A stretch of DNA of 64,000 nt from Ruminococcus sp. (GCF_019423705.1 NZ_JAHZAX010000003.1:124001-188000); one strand, 5' to 3'; positions 34,893 through 44,289 are shown, counted from the first letter of the stretch. The notes: generated by a model from the letters alone, not told the origin. Made by a program: numbers and translations.

Positions 34893-36578
34893 TCAGTCAA
34901 GCTTGATATTCATAATCGGCTCAGAAACATCTGCCCCGGCAGGAACCATTGGCAGAACGTTTATATCCTTGTTGATGATAACGTCCACAAGGCAAGGCTT
35001 TCCGCAGCTCAGCGCCTTTTCCAGCATTGGCTTGATCTCTTCTTTTCTTGTTATCCTTACGCCCTCGATACCGAATGCGTCGGCGAGCTTCATAAGGTCA
35101 GTACCTCTTTCTATATTTGTCTGAGAAAATCTCTTGCCATAGAAAAGTCTCTGCCATTGTCTTACCATTCCGAGGACGTCGTTTTCAAAAACAAGCTCGA
35201 TAAGCGGAATTTTATGCTTGGCAAGTGATGAAAGCTCGTTGCAGTTCATAAAGAAGCTTCCGTCGCCTGCGATATTTACAACAGTTCTGTCGGGATTGCC
35301 AACCTTTGCGCCCATTCCTGCGCCAAAGCCGTAACCCATTGTGCCAAGTCCGCCGCTGGAAGCAAAGCTTCTTGGGCACTTGAAGTTATAATACTGTGCA
35401 GCCCACATCTGGTGCTGACCGACCTCTGTTGAGATGATAGCCTTGCCGTCTGTAAGTCTGTCAAGCTCCTCAATAACATCCTGTGGAAGAACTTCGTCCT
35501 CGCTCTCGATCGGGACCATTCTCAGGGCATACTGCTTTTTCCAATCCATAACCTGTGCCATCCACTCAGGGTGCTTCATATCAGGCAGCAGCTCGTTAAG
35601 TCTTGCAAGAATGTACTTTACATCGCCTGTAACGTGGCTGTAAACGTCGATATTCTTGCCGATCTCAGCAGGGTCTATCTCAATATGTATTATCTTCTTG
35701 CCCTTTGCGAAAGTGCTTGCATTACAAAGCACTCTGTCGGAAAATCTTGAACCGAGAACGATCATAAGGTCGCACTCTTCAAGGGTCATTGCAGCGGTCT
35801 TTGTGCCGTGCATACCGAGCATTCCGATATAGCAATCCTTAGTGTTGTCAAGTGCGCATTGACCCATAAGAGAAAGTGAAACAGGTGCGTCAACTTTTCT
35901 TGCGAACTCAGCCATTTCCTCTGTTGCGTCAGCAGATACAACACCGCCGCCAGCATAGATGAAAGGCTTCTCAGCCTTCTTGATAAGCTCAGCCGCAGCA
36001 GCGATCTCATCATTGATTCCCTCAGGATTGTGGTTTACTATCTTCTTAGGCTCTTTCTTTTCGTATTCGATCATTGCGCCTGTGATATCCTTCGGGATAT
36101 CAATGAGTACAGGACCTTTTCTGCCTTCGTTTGCGATATAGAAAGCTTCTCTGATGATATCAGCAAGCTGGTCTGGGTCTTTCACGATATAGTTATGCTT
36201 TGTGATAGGCATTGTGATACCGCAGATATCCACTTCCTGGAACGAATCAAGACCAAGGAGATTTCTTGTAACGTTGCCCGTGATAGCGACCATAGGGATA
36301 GAATCCATATAAGCCGTGGCGATACCTGTTACAAGGTTTGTAGCGCCCGGGCCGGAAGTTGCAAGAACAACGCCGGTCTTGCCTGTCGTTCTTGAATAGC
36401 CGTCAGCAGCGTGGCAGGCAGCCTGCTCGTGAGCGGTGATAATATGGTTTATCTTATCAGAATATTTGTAGATAGCGTCATAGATATTGAGCACAGCGCC
36501 GCCGGGATAGCCAAAAATGGTGTCAACGCCCTGTTCAAGCAGACATTCGATGATAACGTCAGAACCGTTAAGTAACAT
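34893..36578 (-). CDS. ilvB: acetolactate synthase, large subunit
   Basis: This 561-residue enzyme of the thiamine-diphosphate family has its N-terminal PYR domain (GYPGGAVLNIYDAIY, with the catalytic Glu in TAHEQAACHAADGY), a central FAD-binding domain, and a C-terminal PP domain with NIAGDGSFFMNCNELS. It condenses pyruvate into acetolactate, or with 2-oxobutyrate, as the first step of valine, leucine and isoleucine synthesis. The start at 36578 follows GGAGGAAA; five preceding codons starting from TTG cover the ribosome site. A promoter lies just upstream. No small regulatory subunit gene is next to it. Confidence 0.93.
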   Translation of the reverse strand: MLLNGSDVIIECLLEQGVDTIFGYPGGAVLNIYDAIYKYSDKINHIITAHEQAACHAADGYSRTTGKTGVVLATSGPGATNLVTGIATAYMDSIPMVAITGNVTRNLLGLDSFQEVDICGITMPITKHNYIVKDPDQLADIIREAFYIANEGRKGPVLIDIPKDITGAMIEYEKKEPKKIVNHNPEGINDEIAAAAELIKKAEKPFIYAGGGVVSADATEEMAEFARKVDAPVSLSLMGQCALDNTKDCYIGMLGMHGTKTAAMTLEECDLMIVLGSRFSDRVLCNASTFAKGKKIIHIEIDPAEIGKNIDVYSHVTGDVKYILARLNELLPDMKHPEWMAQVMDWKKQYALRMVPIESEDEVLPQDVIEELDRLTDGKAIISTEVGQHQMWAAQYYNFKCPRSFASSGGLGTMGYGFGAGMGAKVGNPDRTVVNIAGDGSFFMNCNELSSLAKHKIPLIELVFENDVLGMVRQWQRLFYGKRFSQTNIERGTDLMKLADAFGIEGVRITRKEEIKPMLEKALSCGKPCLVDVIINKDINVLPMVPAGADVSEPIMNIKLD

Positions 36579-36623
36579 TATACTTTCCTCCAAAATACCA
36601 AAAATAAATTATATCAATATAAC

Positions 36624-36652
36624 ATTATACTATATGTGCCGTAAAAAGTCAA
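36624..36652 (-). promoter_or_regulatory. promoter of ilvB
   Basis: On the minus strand TTGACT (plus 36647-36652), a 17-base spacer and TATAAT (plus 36624-36629). It overlaps the end of the PP2C gene, so ilvB can be transcribed apart from the leucine genes. Confidence 0.7.
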
Positions 36653-37631
36653 GACTTTCATTGACCTGTCGCATAAGGTCGTCGACTGTCTTTTCAAACT
36701 CCAAAGCCTGCTGGCTGGGCTTGTCCTCAGCCTTTTCTGACGGCTTATCCCCGTCAGCTCGTGGGACATTTTCCTCTTCCTGCACGTCGTTTTTCTTATC
36801 GAGCATATCCTGCACGCTGACGGTCTTTTCAACGGCCTTCTTCATCGTCAGCGTTTTAAGCTCCTCATCGTCAAGATAAGGCTTTATGCCAACGATAGAA
36901 ACATTGTCCGTGCCGCCGTTTGTAAGCGCAAGCTCCATAATAGCCCCCAGCTTTTCCGATAAAGATAAGTCAAGGCCAAGCCCCACCACCATTTCTTCCT
37001 CAGAAACATAATCCGACACACCGTCCGATACTATTATTATCATATCGTCAGGTTCTTTGCCAAAATCCGCCACAAGTGGCGTCTGAGCGATATCGGGGTC
37101 GTTGAGCGTGCTGCCGAGAGAAGATATTATCGCATTCTGATACTGGGGTTCAAGCTCTGAAACATCGTCGATACGTCCGTGCTCGTACATATATCTTGCA
37201 TAGGACTGGTCGACAGATATCTGCCTTATCGTGCCATTCACATAGCGGTACATTCTGCTGTCGCCAACGTTCACGCACAGGCTCTTGCCCTCTTCATCGA
37301 CCGCAAGGCAGCAAAGGGTCGTCTGCATATTGGCGGCGTTTTCCGCACGCACGCCCTGCTTCTTTATTTTTCCGTGAACATCGAGCAGCGCTTTTTTCAT
37401 ATCCACCGCCGAGCCGTATTCGAGGATAGACAAATGCCGCAGGCAAAGCTCCGAAGCCACCTCCCCTGCGTTTTCTCCGCCGACGCCGTCGCACACCGCC
37501 GCAATAAAAGGAGCAGCGACAGTTGATTCATAGCTGCCGCTGTTGATGACCTCGTGGTCTATTAAAATACAGTCCTCGTTCTGTTCACGGTAATTGCCCT
37601 TGTCAGTAGCACCATAAATATAGTAAAACAT
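36630..37631 (-). CDS. PP2C-family serine/threonine phosphatase
   Basis: The 333 residues have the PP2C layout: GNYREQNEDCIL, AVCDGVGGENAGEVAS near residue 48, VGDSRMYR near 127, IVSDGVSDYV near 209 and GGTDNVS near 245, which together give the Asp cluster that binds two metal ions. After the domain, about 85 residues form a charged tail (TMKKAVEKTVSVQDMLDKKND ... DLMRQVNESLD), possibly a coiled region for a partner. Such phosphatases usually oppose a Hanks-type kinase, but no kinase gene is in this window. It sits between leuB and ilvB, 56 and 51 bases away. Confidence 0.87.
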   Translation of the reverse strand: MFYYIYGATDKGNYREQNEDCILIDHEVINSGSYESTVAAPFIAAVCDGVGGENAGEVASELCLRHLSILEYGSAVDMKKALLDVHGKIKKQGVRAENAANMQTTLCCLAVDEEGKSLCVNVGDSRMYRYVNGTIRQISVDQSYARYMYEHGRIDDVSELEPQYQNAIISSLGSTLNDPDIAQTPLVADFGKEPDDMIIIVSDGVSDYVSEEEMVVGLGLDLSLSEKLGAIMELALTNGGTDNVSIVGIKPYLDDEELKTLTMKKAVEKTVSVQDMLDKKNDVQEEENVPRADGDKPSEKAEDKPSQQALEFEKTVDDLMRQVNESLDFLRHI

Positions 37632-37687
37632 TCCTTAGATCACCGTTTCGCAAAATTTGAATTTGTAGGATGATTTTTTATTGTCTA

Positions 37688-38770
37688 TCAGATCATATCT
37701 GCCACAAGGCTGCCCATTTCCTTGCAGCCAACGAGCTTCATACCCTCTGACATAATATCGCCTGTTCTGTAACCTGCTTCAAGAACTTTCTTGACAGCGT
37801 TGTCGATAGCGTCAGCTTCCTTATCCATATCGAATGAGAATCTCAGAAGCATTGAAGCTGAAAGGATAGTAGCGATAGGGTTAGCCTTGTCCTGTCCTGC
37901 GATATCAGGTGCAGAACCGTGGCTAGGCTCATACATACCGAACTTTGTATCGTTAAGTGAAGCAGAAGCCAGCATACCGAGTGAACCGCTTATCATTGCA
38001 GCCTCGTCGGAAAGGATATCGCCGAACATATTCTCAGTAAGGATAACGTCGAACTGCTTAGGATCTCTTACAAGCTGCATTGCGCAGTTGTCAACCAGCA
38101 TATGCTCGAGCTCTACCTCAGGATAATCCTTTGCAACTTCGTTTACTATCTTTCTCCAAAGTCTTGAAGAATCGAGAACGTTTGCCTTATCAACGCTTGT
38201 GACTTTCTTTCTTCTCTTCATTGCGATATCAAAGCCACGCTTAGCGATCCTTCTGATCTCGTTCTCGTTATATGTAAGAGTATCAACAGCCGTCTCAAGT
38301 CCGTCGACTGTCTCTGTCTTTCTTGCGCCGAAATAAAGTCCGCCTGTAAGCTCTCTCATAATCATCATATCGAAACCGCCGCCGATGATATCGTCCTTGA
38401 GCGGGCAAGCTTCTCTAAGCTCAGGATAAAGATTTGCAGGACGGAGGTTAGCGAACAGTCCAAGCTCTTTTCTGATCTTGAGCAGACCGGCCTCAGGTCT
38501 GAGGTTTGGCGCAAGCTTATACCAAGGTGAAGTTGAGGTGTTGCCGCCGATAGAGCCAAGCAGAACTGCGTCTGAGTTCTTTGCGATCTCCACAGCCTCA
38601 TCTGTCAGCGGAACGCCGCAGGCGTCGATGGAACAGCCGCCCATAAGGATATCTGTATATTCAAACTTGTGACCGAATTTTTCTGCCACCTTGTCAAGAA
38701 CTTTCTGTGCCTCTGTAACTATTTCAGGACCGATACCGTCGCCCTTGATAACTGTTATCTTCTTTTCCAT
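37688..38770 (-). CDS. leuB: 3-isopropylmalate dehydrogenase
   Basis: This 360-residue enzyme has the family signs GDGIGPEIV near the start, FGARKTETVDG, VDNCAMQLVRDPKQFDVILTENMFGDILSDEA (metal-binding Asp residues) and the NAD-binding EPSHGSAPDIAG. It oxidises and decarboxylates 3-isopropylmalate, the third leucine step. It begins one base after the stop of the small lipoprotein gene, so it shares a transcript with leuC and leuD. Confidence 0.95.
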   Translation of the reverse strand: MEKKITVIKGDGIGPEIVTEAQKVLDKVAEKFGHKFEYTDILMGGCSIDACGVPLTDEAVEIAKNSDAVLLGSIGGNTSTSPWYKLAPNLRPEAGLLKIRKELGLFANLRPANLYPELREACPLKDDIIGGGFDMMIMRELTGGLYFGARKTETVDGLETAVDTLTYNENEIRRIAKRGFDIAMKRRKKVTSVDKANVLDSSRLWRKIVNEVAKDYPEVELEHMLVDNCAMQLVRDPKQFDVILTENMFGDILSDEAAMISGSLGMLASASLNDTKFGMYEPSHGSAPDIAGQDKANPIATILSASMLLRFSFDMDKEADAIDNAVKKVLEAGYRTGDIMSEGMKLVGCKEMGSLVADMI

Positions 38771-38771
38771 A

Positions 38772-39446
38772 TTATTTATCCTCCTGTTTATCCAATGTTG
38801 AAACTGTTATCTCGCAGGAATAGCTCTGCTGTTCAGCCGTCATAAAAAGAATGCTGGTGACGACCTCACAGTCGCCGTCCTCGAGCTTTTGCCTGCAATA
38901 TGATTCCGCCATTTTGCCCTTTAGCTGATACTGCATAAGGGTGTCCGCCGTGTCAGTTCCCTCAAAATTTACTTCGCTGTAATCTATCTCCTCGCCGTCC
39001 ATATAAAACGACCAGTAGTAAGAAAGCCCGTCCGAACCCTTGACTTTAATGCTTTCTGGCTCTGTTATACCGTCAATGCTTGCTTCGTCAACATTCGCCC
39101 AAAGGCCGTTGAAAGTGGAGAACTTCGCCCCGTTTATCTCGGGCTTGTTGCAGGCGAAGGTACGCTTTGTTACCGTGCCGTCGTCCTCGGAGCTGGTCTC
39201 TTTGAGCACAACGTTATCCCCTGCGGTCAGTCCCCTGGCGAAATTTCCGCCAAGCTGTCTGTTGATATCGGCAGCGCTTTGAAGAAGATCGACCTTGAAG
39301 CCGTCGACCATTACCATAAACGGCATAAAGTCATCGGCGTCGTATTCAAATCTACTGCTGCTGTCATCCTCTTTCTTAGAACAGCCTGCCATACAAACGA
39401 GCATTACCCCTGCCGTCAATGCGGCGCACACTTTTTTCAGTTTCAT
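38772..39446 (-). CDS. lipoprotein inserted in the leucine operon
   Basis: The 224 residues start with a lipoprotein signal (lipobox CMAGC). The mature part is acidic and begins with SKKEDDSSSRFEYDADDF. I see no known domain; the centre includes TVKRTFACNKPEINGAKFSTFNGLWANVDEASIDGIT. The likely start is the ATG at 39446 after AGGGGTGAGG; a GTG three codons upstream overlaps that site. leuB begins one base after its stop, so it is firmly tied to the leucine transcript. What an exported protein does there is unknown. Confidence 0.78.
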   Translation of the reverse strand: MKLKKVCAALTAGVMLVCMAGCSKKEDDSSSRFEYDADDFMPFMVMVDGFKVDLLQSAADINRQLGGNFARGLTAGDNVVLKETSSEDDGTVTKRTFACNKPEINGAKFSTFNGLWANVDEASIDGITEPESIKVKGSDGLSYYWSFYMDGEEIDYSEVNFEGTDTADTLMQYQLKGKMAESYCRQKLEDGDCEVVTSILFMTAEQQSYSCEITVSTLDKQEDK

Positions 39447-39470
39447 AAGCCTCACCCCTTTAAATGGTTC

Positions 39471-39498
39471 AAGGGCGATACCTTGCGGTATCCCCCTT
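39471..39498. repeat. GATACC/GGTATC hairpin in the leucine operon
   Basis: AAGGGCGATACC-TTGC-GGTATCCCCCTT, between leuD and the lipoprotein. It has no run of T and thus may process or attenuate the message; it resembles the GGCGATACC motif at 3790 and 9560. Confidence 0.55.
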
Positions 39499-39515
39499 AA
39501 AAACGTGGTATACTA

Positions 39516-39995
39516 TTATTTCAGCGAATTGAGCAGACCGTTGCTGTTGATGATATTGATGAGAAATTCAGGGAATGACTGACCCTTGTATGTCTCATTC
39601 TTGGTCTTGTTTGTGATGATACCGCTGTCAAAGTCGATCTCGACTTCGTCGCCGTCCTCGATCTTTTCAGCAGCCTCTTCGCACTCGATTATCGGCAAGC
39701 CGATATTGATAGCGTTTCTATAAAAAATTCTCGCAAAAGTCTTTGCGATAACGCAGGAGATACCGCTTGCCTTGATAGCGGCAGGAGCGTGCTCTCTTGA
39801 CGAACCGCAGCCGAAATTGGACTTTGCTACCATTATATCGCCCTTCTGAACGTTCTTTGCAAAATCAACGTCGATATCCTCCATACAATGCTGCGCAAGC
39901 TCCTCCATATTCGGAGTGTTGAGGTATCTCGCAGGGATAATAACGTCTGTATCAACGTTATCTCCGTATTTATGTACTTTTCCGCAAGCTTTCAT
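39516..39995 (-). CDS. leuD: 3-isopropylmalate dehydratase, small subunit
   Basis: This 159-residue protein is the short, archaeal-like LeuD form: HKYGDNVDTDVIIPARYLN at the start, the anchor sequence NFGCGSSREHAP, and FYRNAINIGLPI. It joins LeuC to isomerise 2-isopropylmalate to 3-isopropylmalate. It lies one gene after leuC, separated by an unknown 129-residue protein, and has the standard length. Confidence 0.95.
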   Translation of the reverse strand: MKACGKVHKYGDNVDTDVIIPARYLNTPNMEELAQHCMEDIDVDFAKNVQKGDIMVAKSNFGCGSSREHAPAAIKASGISCVIAKTFARIFYRNAINIGLPIIECEEAAEKIEDGDEVEIDFDSGIITNKTKNETYKGQSFPEFLINIINSNGLLNSLK

Positions 39996-40036
39996 AATTG
40001 AAAACTCCTTTCGTATAAGTTTGTTATCGTCGGCGA

Positions 40037-40426
40037 TCAGCCCTTCTTGAACTCAGGCGAGCCGAAAACATTCTCACCGATAGCCTGCTTTCTCAGTTCC
40101 TCATAAATGAGGTCAAGATAATCGCCGTCTATGGTGTCCTTGTTTCTTGTTATAAAATAGCAGATCTTCACCTTGTGGAACATTCCCTCTTTGACCAGCG
40201 CATAAACAGGCTTTCCTCCGATATTTGAAGGATAGAAGGCATTGAATCCCTTCTTGTCGATAAGCGCCTGCGTCATTTCCACGGTAAAGGTGTTCTTCTC
40301 ACGCAGCTCCTCAATGATCTCTTCCGCCTTTTCTTCACGCTGGCTGTCATTGAGCGAAGTTCCGTACTTCTTTGTTACAATGCTGAGAAGTATATCTGAG
40401 AATATTTCCCTAAGATAGTTTTTCAT
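40037..40426 (-). CDS. unknown protein between leuC and leuD
   Basis: This 129-residue soluble, mostly helical protein is not a member of a family I know. It starts MKNYLREIFSDILLSIVTKKYG and includes FNAFYPSNIGGKPVYALVKEG and KICYFITRNKDTIDGDYLDLIYEEL. It lies 119 bases after leuC and 41 bases before leuD on the same strand, with no terminator seen. It could be a leucine-pathway accessory protein or an unrelated passenger. Confidence 0.7.
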   Translation of the reverse strand: MKNYLREIFSDILLSIVTKKYGTSLNDSQREEKAEEIIEELREKNTFTVEMTQALIDKKGFNAFYPSNIGGKPVYALVKEGMFHKVKICYFITRNKDTIDGDYLDLIYEELRKQAIGENVFGSPEFKKG

Positions 40427-40545
40427 TAAGTATCTCTCCCTAATCTAATCATCACACGGAAAGCCCCAAATTCTTTCCGATATCAAATTATCCCCAAAAA
40501 GAAATCCCCTAAAACTTTATCCGCAGGACTTATTCTCTCAGATCA

Positions 40546-41808
40546 TCACATAATTTCCGAAGGCTGTGAGATCTTGCCTGTTACAGCGGAAGCTGCCGCA
40601 ACGTAAGGTGAAGCAAGATATACCTCGGACTCTGGGTGACCCATACGTCCTACAAAGTTTCTGTTAGTTGTTGCAACGGCTCTTTCGCCCTTTGCAAGAA
40701 TGCCCATATGTCCGCCAAGACAAGGGCCGCAGGTAGGTGTTGAAACTGCGCAGCCTGCATTGATGAATATTTCAAGCAGACCTTCCTTCATTGCCTGCAT
40801 ATATACCTTCTGAGTAGCAGGGATAACGATACATCTAACGTGCTTAGCTATCTTTCTGCCCTTGAGTATCTCAGCCGCACATCTGATATCCTCAATCCTT
40901 CCGTTCGTGCAAGAGCCGATAACTACCTGATCTATCTTGATCTCAGGGATATCATCAAATGTTCTTGCGTTCTCAGGAAGATGAGGGAATGCAACTGTCG
41001 GCTTGATCTGACTGAGGTCGATAGTATATTCAGCCTCATACTCAGCGTCATCGTCAGCCTTGTATATCTTGTATTCTCTGTCTACCTTATCCTTGATGTA
41101 ATCAAGTGTAACATCGTCAACTTCAAAGATACCGTTCTTAGCGCCGGCCTCGATAGCCATATTGGCCATACAAAGTCTGTCCTCCATAGAAAGGTTCTTG
41201 AGACCTTCGCCTGTAAATTCCATTGACTTGTAAAGTGCGCCGTCAACGCCGATCATTCCGATGATGTGAAGGATAACGTCCTTTGCAGCGGAATACTTAG
41301 GAAGCTTGCCCACGATATTGAACTTTATAGCGGCAGGAACTTTGAACCAAGTCTTGCCCTTTGCCATACCGGCACACATATCAGTTGAGCCGATACCTGT
41401 TGAGAATGCGCCGAGAGCGCCGTATGTACAAGTGTGGGAGTCAGCGCCGATAACGCAGTCGCCTGGAGCTACAAGGCCTTTTTCAGGGAGCAGAGCGTGC
41501 TCGATACCCATATCGCCCACATCGTAATAATTTTTGATATCATATTTAGAGGCAAAGTCACGGCAAGTCTTGCATTGTGTAGCCGACTTGATATCCTTAT
41601 TAGGTGTAAAGTGATCCATAACCATAGTCACCTTGTTTTTATCGAAAACATTGGTGAAGCCTGCTTTGTTGAATTCGTTGATAGCAACAGGAGATGTAAC
41701 ATCGTTGCCGAGAACGAGATCGAGGTTAGCCATAATAAGCTGACCTGCCTTGACCTCATCAAGACCGGCGTGAGCCGCCAGAATTTTCTGAGTCATTGTC
41801 ATACCCAT
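40546..41808 (-). CDS. leuC: 3-isopropylmalate dehydratase, large subunit
   Basis: This 420-residue protein of the aconitase family has DSHTCTYGALGAFSTGIGSTD, the cysteine sites GSCTNGRIEDI and CGPCLGGHMG that hold a [4Fe-4S] cluster, and the N-terminal HFTPNKDI. It works with LeuD. The ATG at 41808 follows AAGGAG, and a promoter lies about 80 bases upstream. It is the first gene of the leucine operon; leuA is not in the window. Confidence 0.96.
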   Translation of the reverse strand: MGMTMTQKILAAHAGLDEVKAGQLIMANLDLVLGNDVTSPVAINEFNKAGFTNVFDKNKVTMVMDHFTPNKDIKSATQCKTCRDFASKYDIKNYYDVGDMGIEHALLPEKGLVAPGDCVIGADSHTCTYGALGAFSTGIGSTDMCAGMAKGKTWFKVPAAIKFNIVGKLPKYSAAKDVILHIIGMIGVDGALYKSMEFTGEGLKNLSMEDRLCMANMAIEAGAKNGIFEVDDVTLDYIKDKVDREYKIYKADDDAEYEAEYTIDLSQIKPTVAFPHLPENARTFDDIPEIKIDQVVIGSCTNGRIEDIRCAAEILKGRKIAKHVRCIVIPATQKVYMQAMKEGLLEIFINAGCAVSTPTCGPCLGGHMGILAKGERAVATTNRNFVGRMGHPESEVYLASPYVAAASAVTGKISQPSEIM

Positions 41809-41888
41809 AAAAGATTACTCCTTACATTAGGGCAAAGGAATATCTCAAAATACCGCCTTTTAAACCCATTATATTTTCATACCTAAAC

Positions 41889-41917
41889 ATTATAACACCT
41901 TTTTCCCATTAATGCAA
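41889..41917 (-). promoter_or_regulatory. promoter of the leucine operon
   Basis: On the minus strand TTGCAT (plus 41912-41917), a 17-base spacer and TATAAT (plus 41889-41894). The leader would be about 70 bases, too short for a T-box riboswitch. Confidence 0.65.
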
Positions 41918-42224
41918 ATACATATTTATTATATATCTATGAATAATATTTATATGAAACGTTTTAGTTATCAAAATTTTGATCATAACACAAAAATCAG
42001 AAAATGCGTATCAGCGCAGGATAATCGTTTTCATAATTTTATCATCACAAAAATATTATCACCAAGGGGCATATTTTTATCCGCTTGAATACAATTGTAA
42101 AAAAAATTTGCTGATATTCTCATTCAAAGCTTGCGCTGCCATTATTTCTGACTATCTTTGCTTGACATATCGCCGCCGATCGGGCAGATAATAATATCAG
42201 AAAGCGAAAAGGAGGCAAAGAAAA

Positions 42225-42398
42225 ATGAAGATGAAGTCGATCATTTCAGGCGTATCAATGGGTATCGCAGCAGGCACGGTGGTCTATGCGGTAACGGAGG
42301 CGACATCAAGGGAAAAGAAAATGCTCAAGAGCCGCACGGGCAAAGCTTTGCGTGCAATGGGCGACGTAATGGACGGCATTTCAATGATGATGAAGTAG
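42225..42398 (+). CDS. small 57-residue protein with N-terminal hydrophobic stretch
   Basis: An ATG at 42225 follows the strong ribosome site GGAGGCAAAGAAA. The product (MKMKSIISGVSMGIAAGTVVYAVTEATS, then KALRAMGDVMDGISMMMK) has one weakly hydrophobic N-terminal helix and a basic, Met-rich tail. It resembles small YtxH-like membrane proteins in plan only. TTGACA stands at 42163-42168, but a good -10 is not clear. A real gene is likely because of the ribosome site and the codon use. Confidence 0.7.
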   Translation: MKMKSIISGVSMGIAAGTVVYAVTEATSREKKMLKSRTGKALRAMGDVMDGISMMMK

Positions 42399-42420
42399 CA
42401 TCGCAAAATGCCGCATTGTC

Positions 42421-42489
42421 ACGGGCGACCTAAGGTCGCCCCTACATAACCTTACGCAAAACAAACAAGGGCGAACAATGTTCGCCCCT
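42421..42489. repeat. two REP-like palindromes
   Basis: CGGGCGACC-TAA-GGTCGCCCCTACA (42422-42446) and AGGGCGAAC-AAT-GTTCGCCCCT (42468-42489), just after the small gene. Confidence 0.75.
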
Positions 42490-42507
42490 CTGTCGTATTT
42501 GAGATCA

Positions 42508-44280
42508 TCAGCTCTGGCTTATCTGCTTGAGCAGGGTCAATGCGTCAACAACGTCGACATTGCCGTCGCCGTTCATATCCGCACGGCTGAGCTGTGCGCT
42601 GTCAAGAGTGGTCTTGCCTGCGCTGTATCGCAGGATAAGCAGAGCGTCAACGACCGTGAGATACTTGTCGCCGTTGATATCGCCTTTCTGCAAAGTCTGC
42701 GAAGCTTTTTTCCGTGTTATCTTAACAGTATAAGTGCGCTTTACGCCGCTTGCCGCCGTGCAGACGATCTTGACCGTGTTTTCGCCCTCTTTGAGCTTTA
42801 CATTGCCTGCCCCCGAAACTTTCGCATTTCCGCCCAGAGCGCTGGCGTTAATGGTCGCTGTGGAAGTTTCAGCGCTGACAGTTGCGGTGTAGCTTGTGGT
42901 GAATTTGTTAAATTTCGGAGAAATGCTCGTGCCCGAAACGCTCAGCGTTTTAAGATAGTTGTTGTTATCGCCGCTGCTTGTTGGCTTCGGACAAAGGCTG
43001 TCGGGCATATTGTTATATATCGGTATCTTAAACTCCATTGCGCTGTTCAAAATATCCTGCGAATAGGCGTTTTTAAGGCTGATAGCCTCGTTTGCCTGTC
43101 CGAAAACACAGGTCATATACTGGTGATAATAAAGTCCGTTTCCGCCGTCCACCATATCAAATTTCTGCAAATAAAGAGTATCCTGCCCCTTTGTGATATA
43201 GCCAGTTCCAAGGAAGATCGAGCCGCCCACGATAGATTTATACTGGTTCGTCCAAGGGAGAAGATATGTAGGATTTGTGGTCTTTGCGTATTTGCAGCCC
43301 ATTTCAGCCGCTGTCATTGTGGAAGTGGCATAGGCCTGCACGTCAAAGAAGTTGAAATAATTCGCATAGCCCTTGACAGTACCCAACGACTGGGGAGCGC
43401 CGTTTACGCCCTGCTCGTTTCTACACCTTGAAGCAAGATGATAAGGGGACACGCCCGACTTTTTCGCAGCGTCTATAAATGTTGCCGAATAGCTTTTTAC
43501 CTCCCCTGTATCAGGACAGGTGTAATTGCCTTTCATAAATGTGTCCGCAAGAATGGTCTTTACGCCGCTTTCGGTCTGATAGGACGGATTATAAGACTGA
43601 TTTTCAAACATAAAAATGTATGTATCATTAAGAAAATTTCTCGGGTCCATATAATACATAATGACTTCCTTTGAAGCCGCCACCCAAGAGCCGTCCAGCC
43701 CGTACCAATAGCCGCCGTCAAAGTCATATGCGCCCTTTTCCATTGACTTCCACGAAGCCAGCGCCGATGAATGGACAAGGTTTCGGCCGACGATGCACTC
43801 TTCTTTCAGCGCCGTATTCCAATCCACCCCAAGCTTCTGCGCTGTGAATATCCACTTAGGGTGCTGGCTGTGCAAAGTCCGCAGATATGGCTTGTAGCTT
43901 TCGGGAAAGCCCTGCTTTGTCATATAGCTTTCAAAATCTGCGTCCGACTGCCCTGCGCCCGTGCTTGACGAAGCGCCCACCGTCACATAAGCCGCAGACA
44001 CATAACCCGTCAGCGAGCCGCAGCTTATTTTATACCACTTTGCCCCAGAAGCGTCCGTGACCTCGGCCAAAATGGTGAGCTCGTCGCCATAGCTGACAGT
44101 ACCAGTCTTTGAATATCCCGTGCCTGCGCCGCTGCGGACGTTCAGCACATCTGCATTGCAAACGCCGCTTGAAGCCGCCGAAGCCGTAAAACAGCCCCCA
44201 GCCGACGTCACCGCCAGCATTGCCGACAGCGCACACGCAAGTATTTTATGCTTTATATTTCTCTTTATTTTGATTCCCAA
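42508..44280 (-). CDS. secreted peptidoglycan hydrolase (glucosaminidase-like) with SH3, cadherin-like and dockerin domains
   Basis: Following a signal peptide (about 1-36), an SH3b domain (NVRSGAGTGYSKTGTVSYG, about 45-100) is followed by a glucosaminidase-like catalytic domain (about 120-410) holding LASRCRNEQGVNG, where the Glu is the probable acid. Next is a cadherin-like beta-sandwich (about 435-525: YLKTLSVSGTSISPKFN). At the end lies a complete type I dockerin with two calcium repeats, DINGDKYLTVVDALLILRY and DMNGDGNVDVVDALTLLKQ. The plan implies a wall-lytic enzyme brought to a cohesin. The divergent neighbour carries one. A TTG at 44280 fits the GAGGTG site better than the GTG nine bases upstream. 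Confidence 0.85.
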   Translation of the reverse strand: MGIKIKRNIKHKILACALSAMLAVTSAGGCFTASAASSGVCNADVLNVRSGAGTGYSKTGTVSYGDELTILAEVTDASGAKWYKISCGSLTGYVSAAYVTVGASSSTGAGQSDADFESYMTKQGFPESYKPYLRTLHSQHPKWIFTAQKLGVDWNTALKEECIVGRNLVHSSALASWKSMEKGAYDFDGGYWYGLDGSWVAASKEVIMYYMDPRNFLNDTYIFMFENQSYNPSYQTESGVKTILADTFMKGNYTCPDTGEVKSYSATFIDAAKKSGVSPYHLASRCRNEQGVNGAPQSLGTVKGYANYFNFFDVQAYATSTMTAAEMGCKYAKTTNPTYLLPWTNQYKSIVGGSIFLGTGYITKGQDTLYLQKFDMVDGGNGLYYHQYMTCVFGQANEAISLKNAYSQDILNSAMEFKIPIYNNMPDSLCPKPTSSGDNNNYLKTLSVSGTSISPKFNKFTTSYTATVSAETSTATINASALGGNAKVSGAGNVKLKEGENTVKIVCTAASGVKRTYTVKITRKKASQTLQKGDINGDKYLTVVDALLILRYSAGKTTLDSAQLSRADMNGDGNVDVVDALTLLKQISQS

Positions 44281-44289
44281 CTCTTTCAC

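Noticed and set aside
41809..42160. Possible T-box leader before leuC
   Set aside because: The recognised promoter leaves only about 70 bases of leader, and no T-box sequence (TGGNACC) or specifier hairpin is visible.
42158..42433. 91-residue plus-strand frame overlapping the 57-residue gene
   Set aside because: It lacks a ribosome site and overlaps in another frame the better-supported small gene at 42225-42398.
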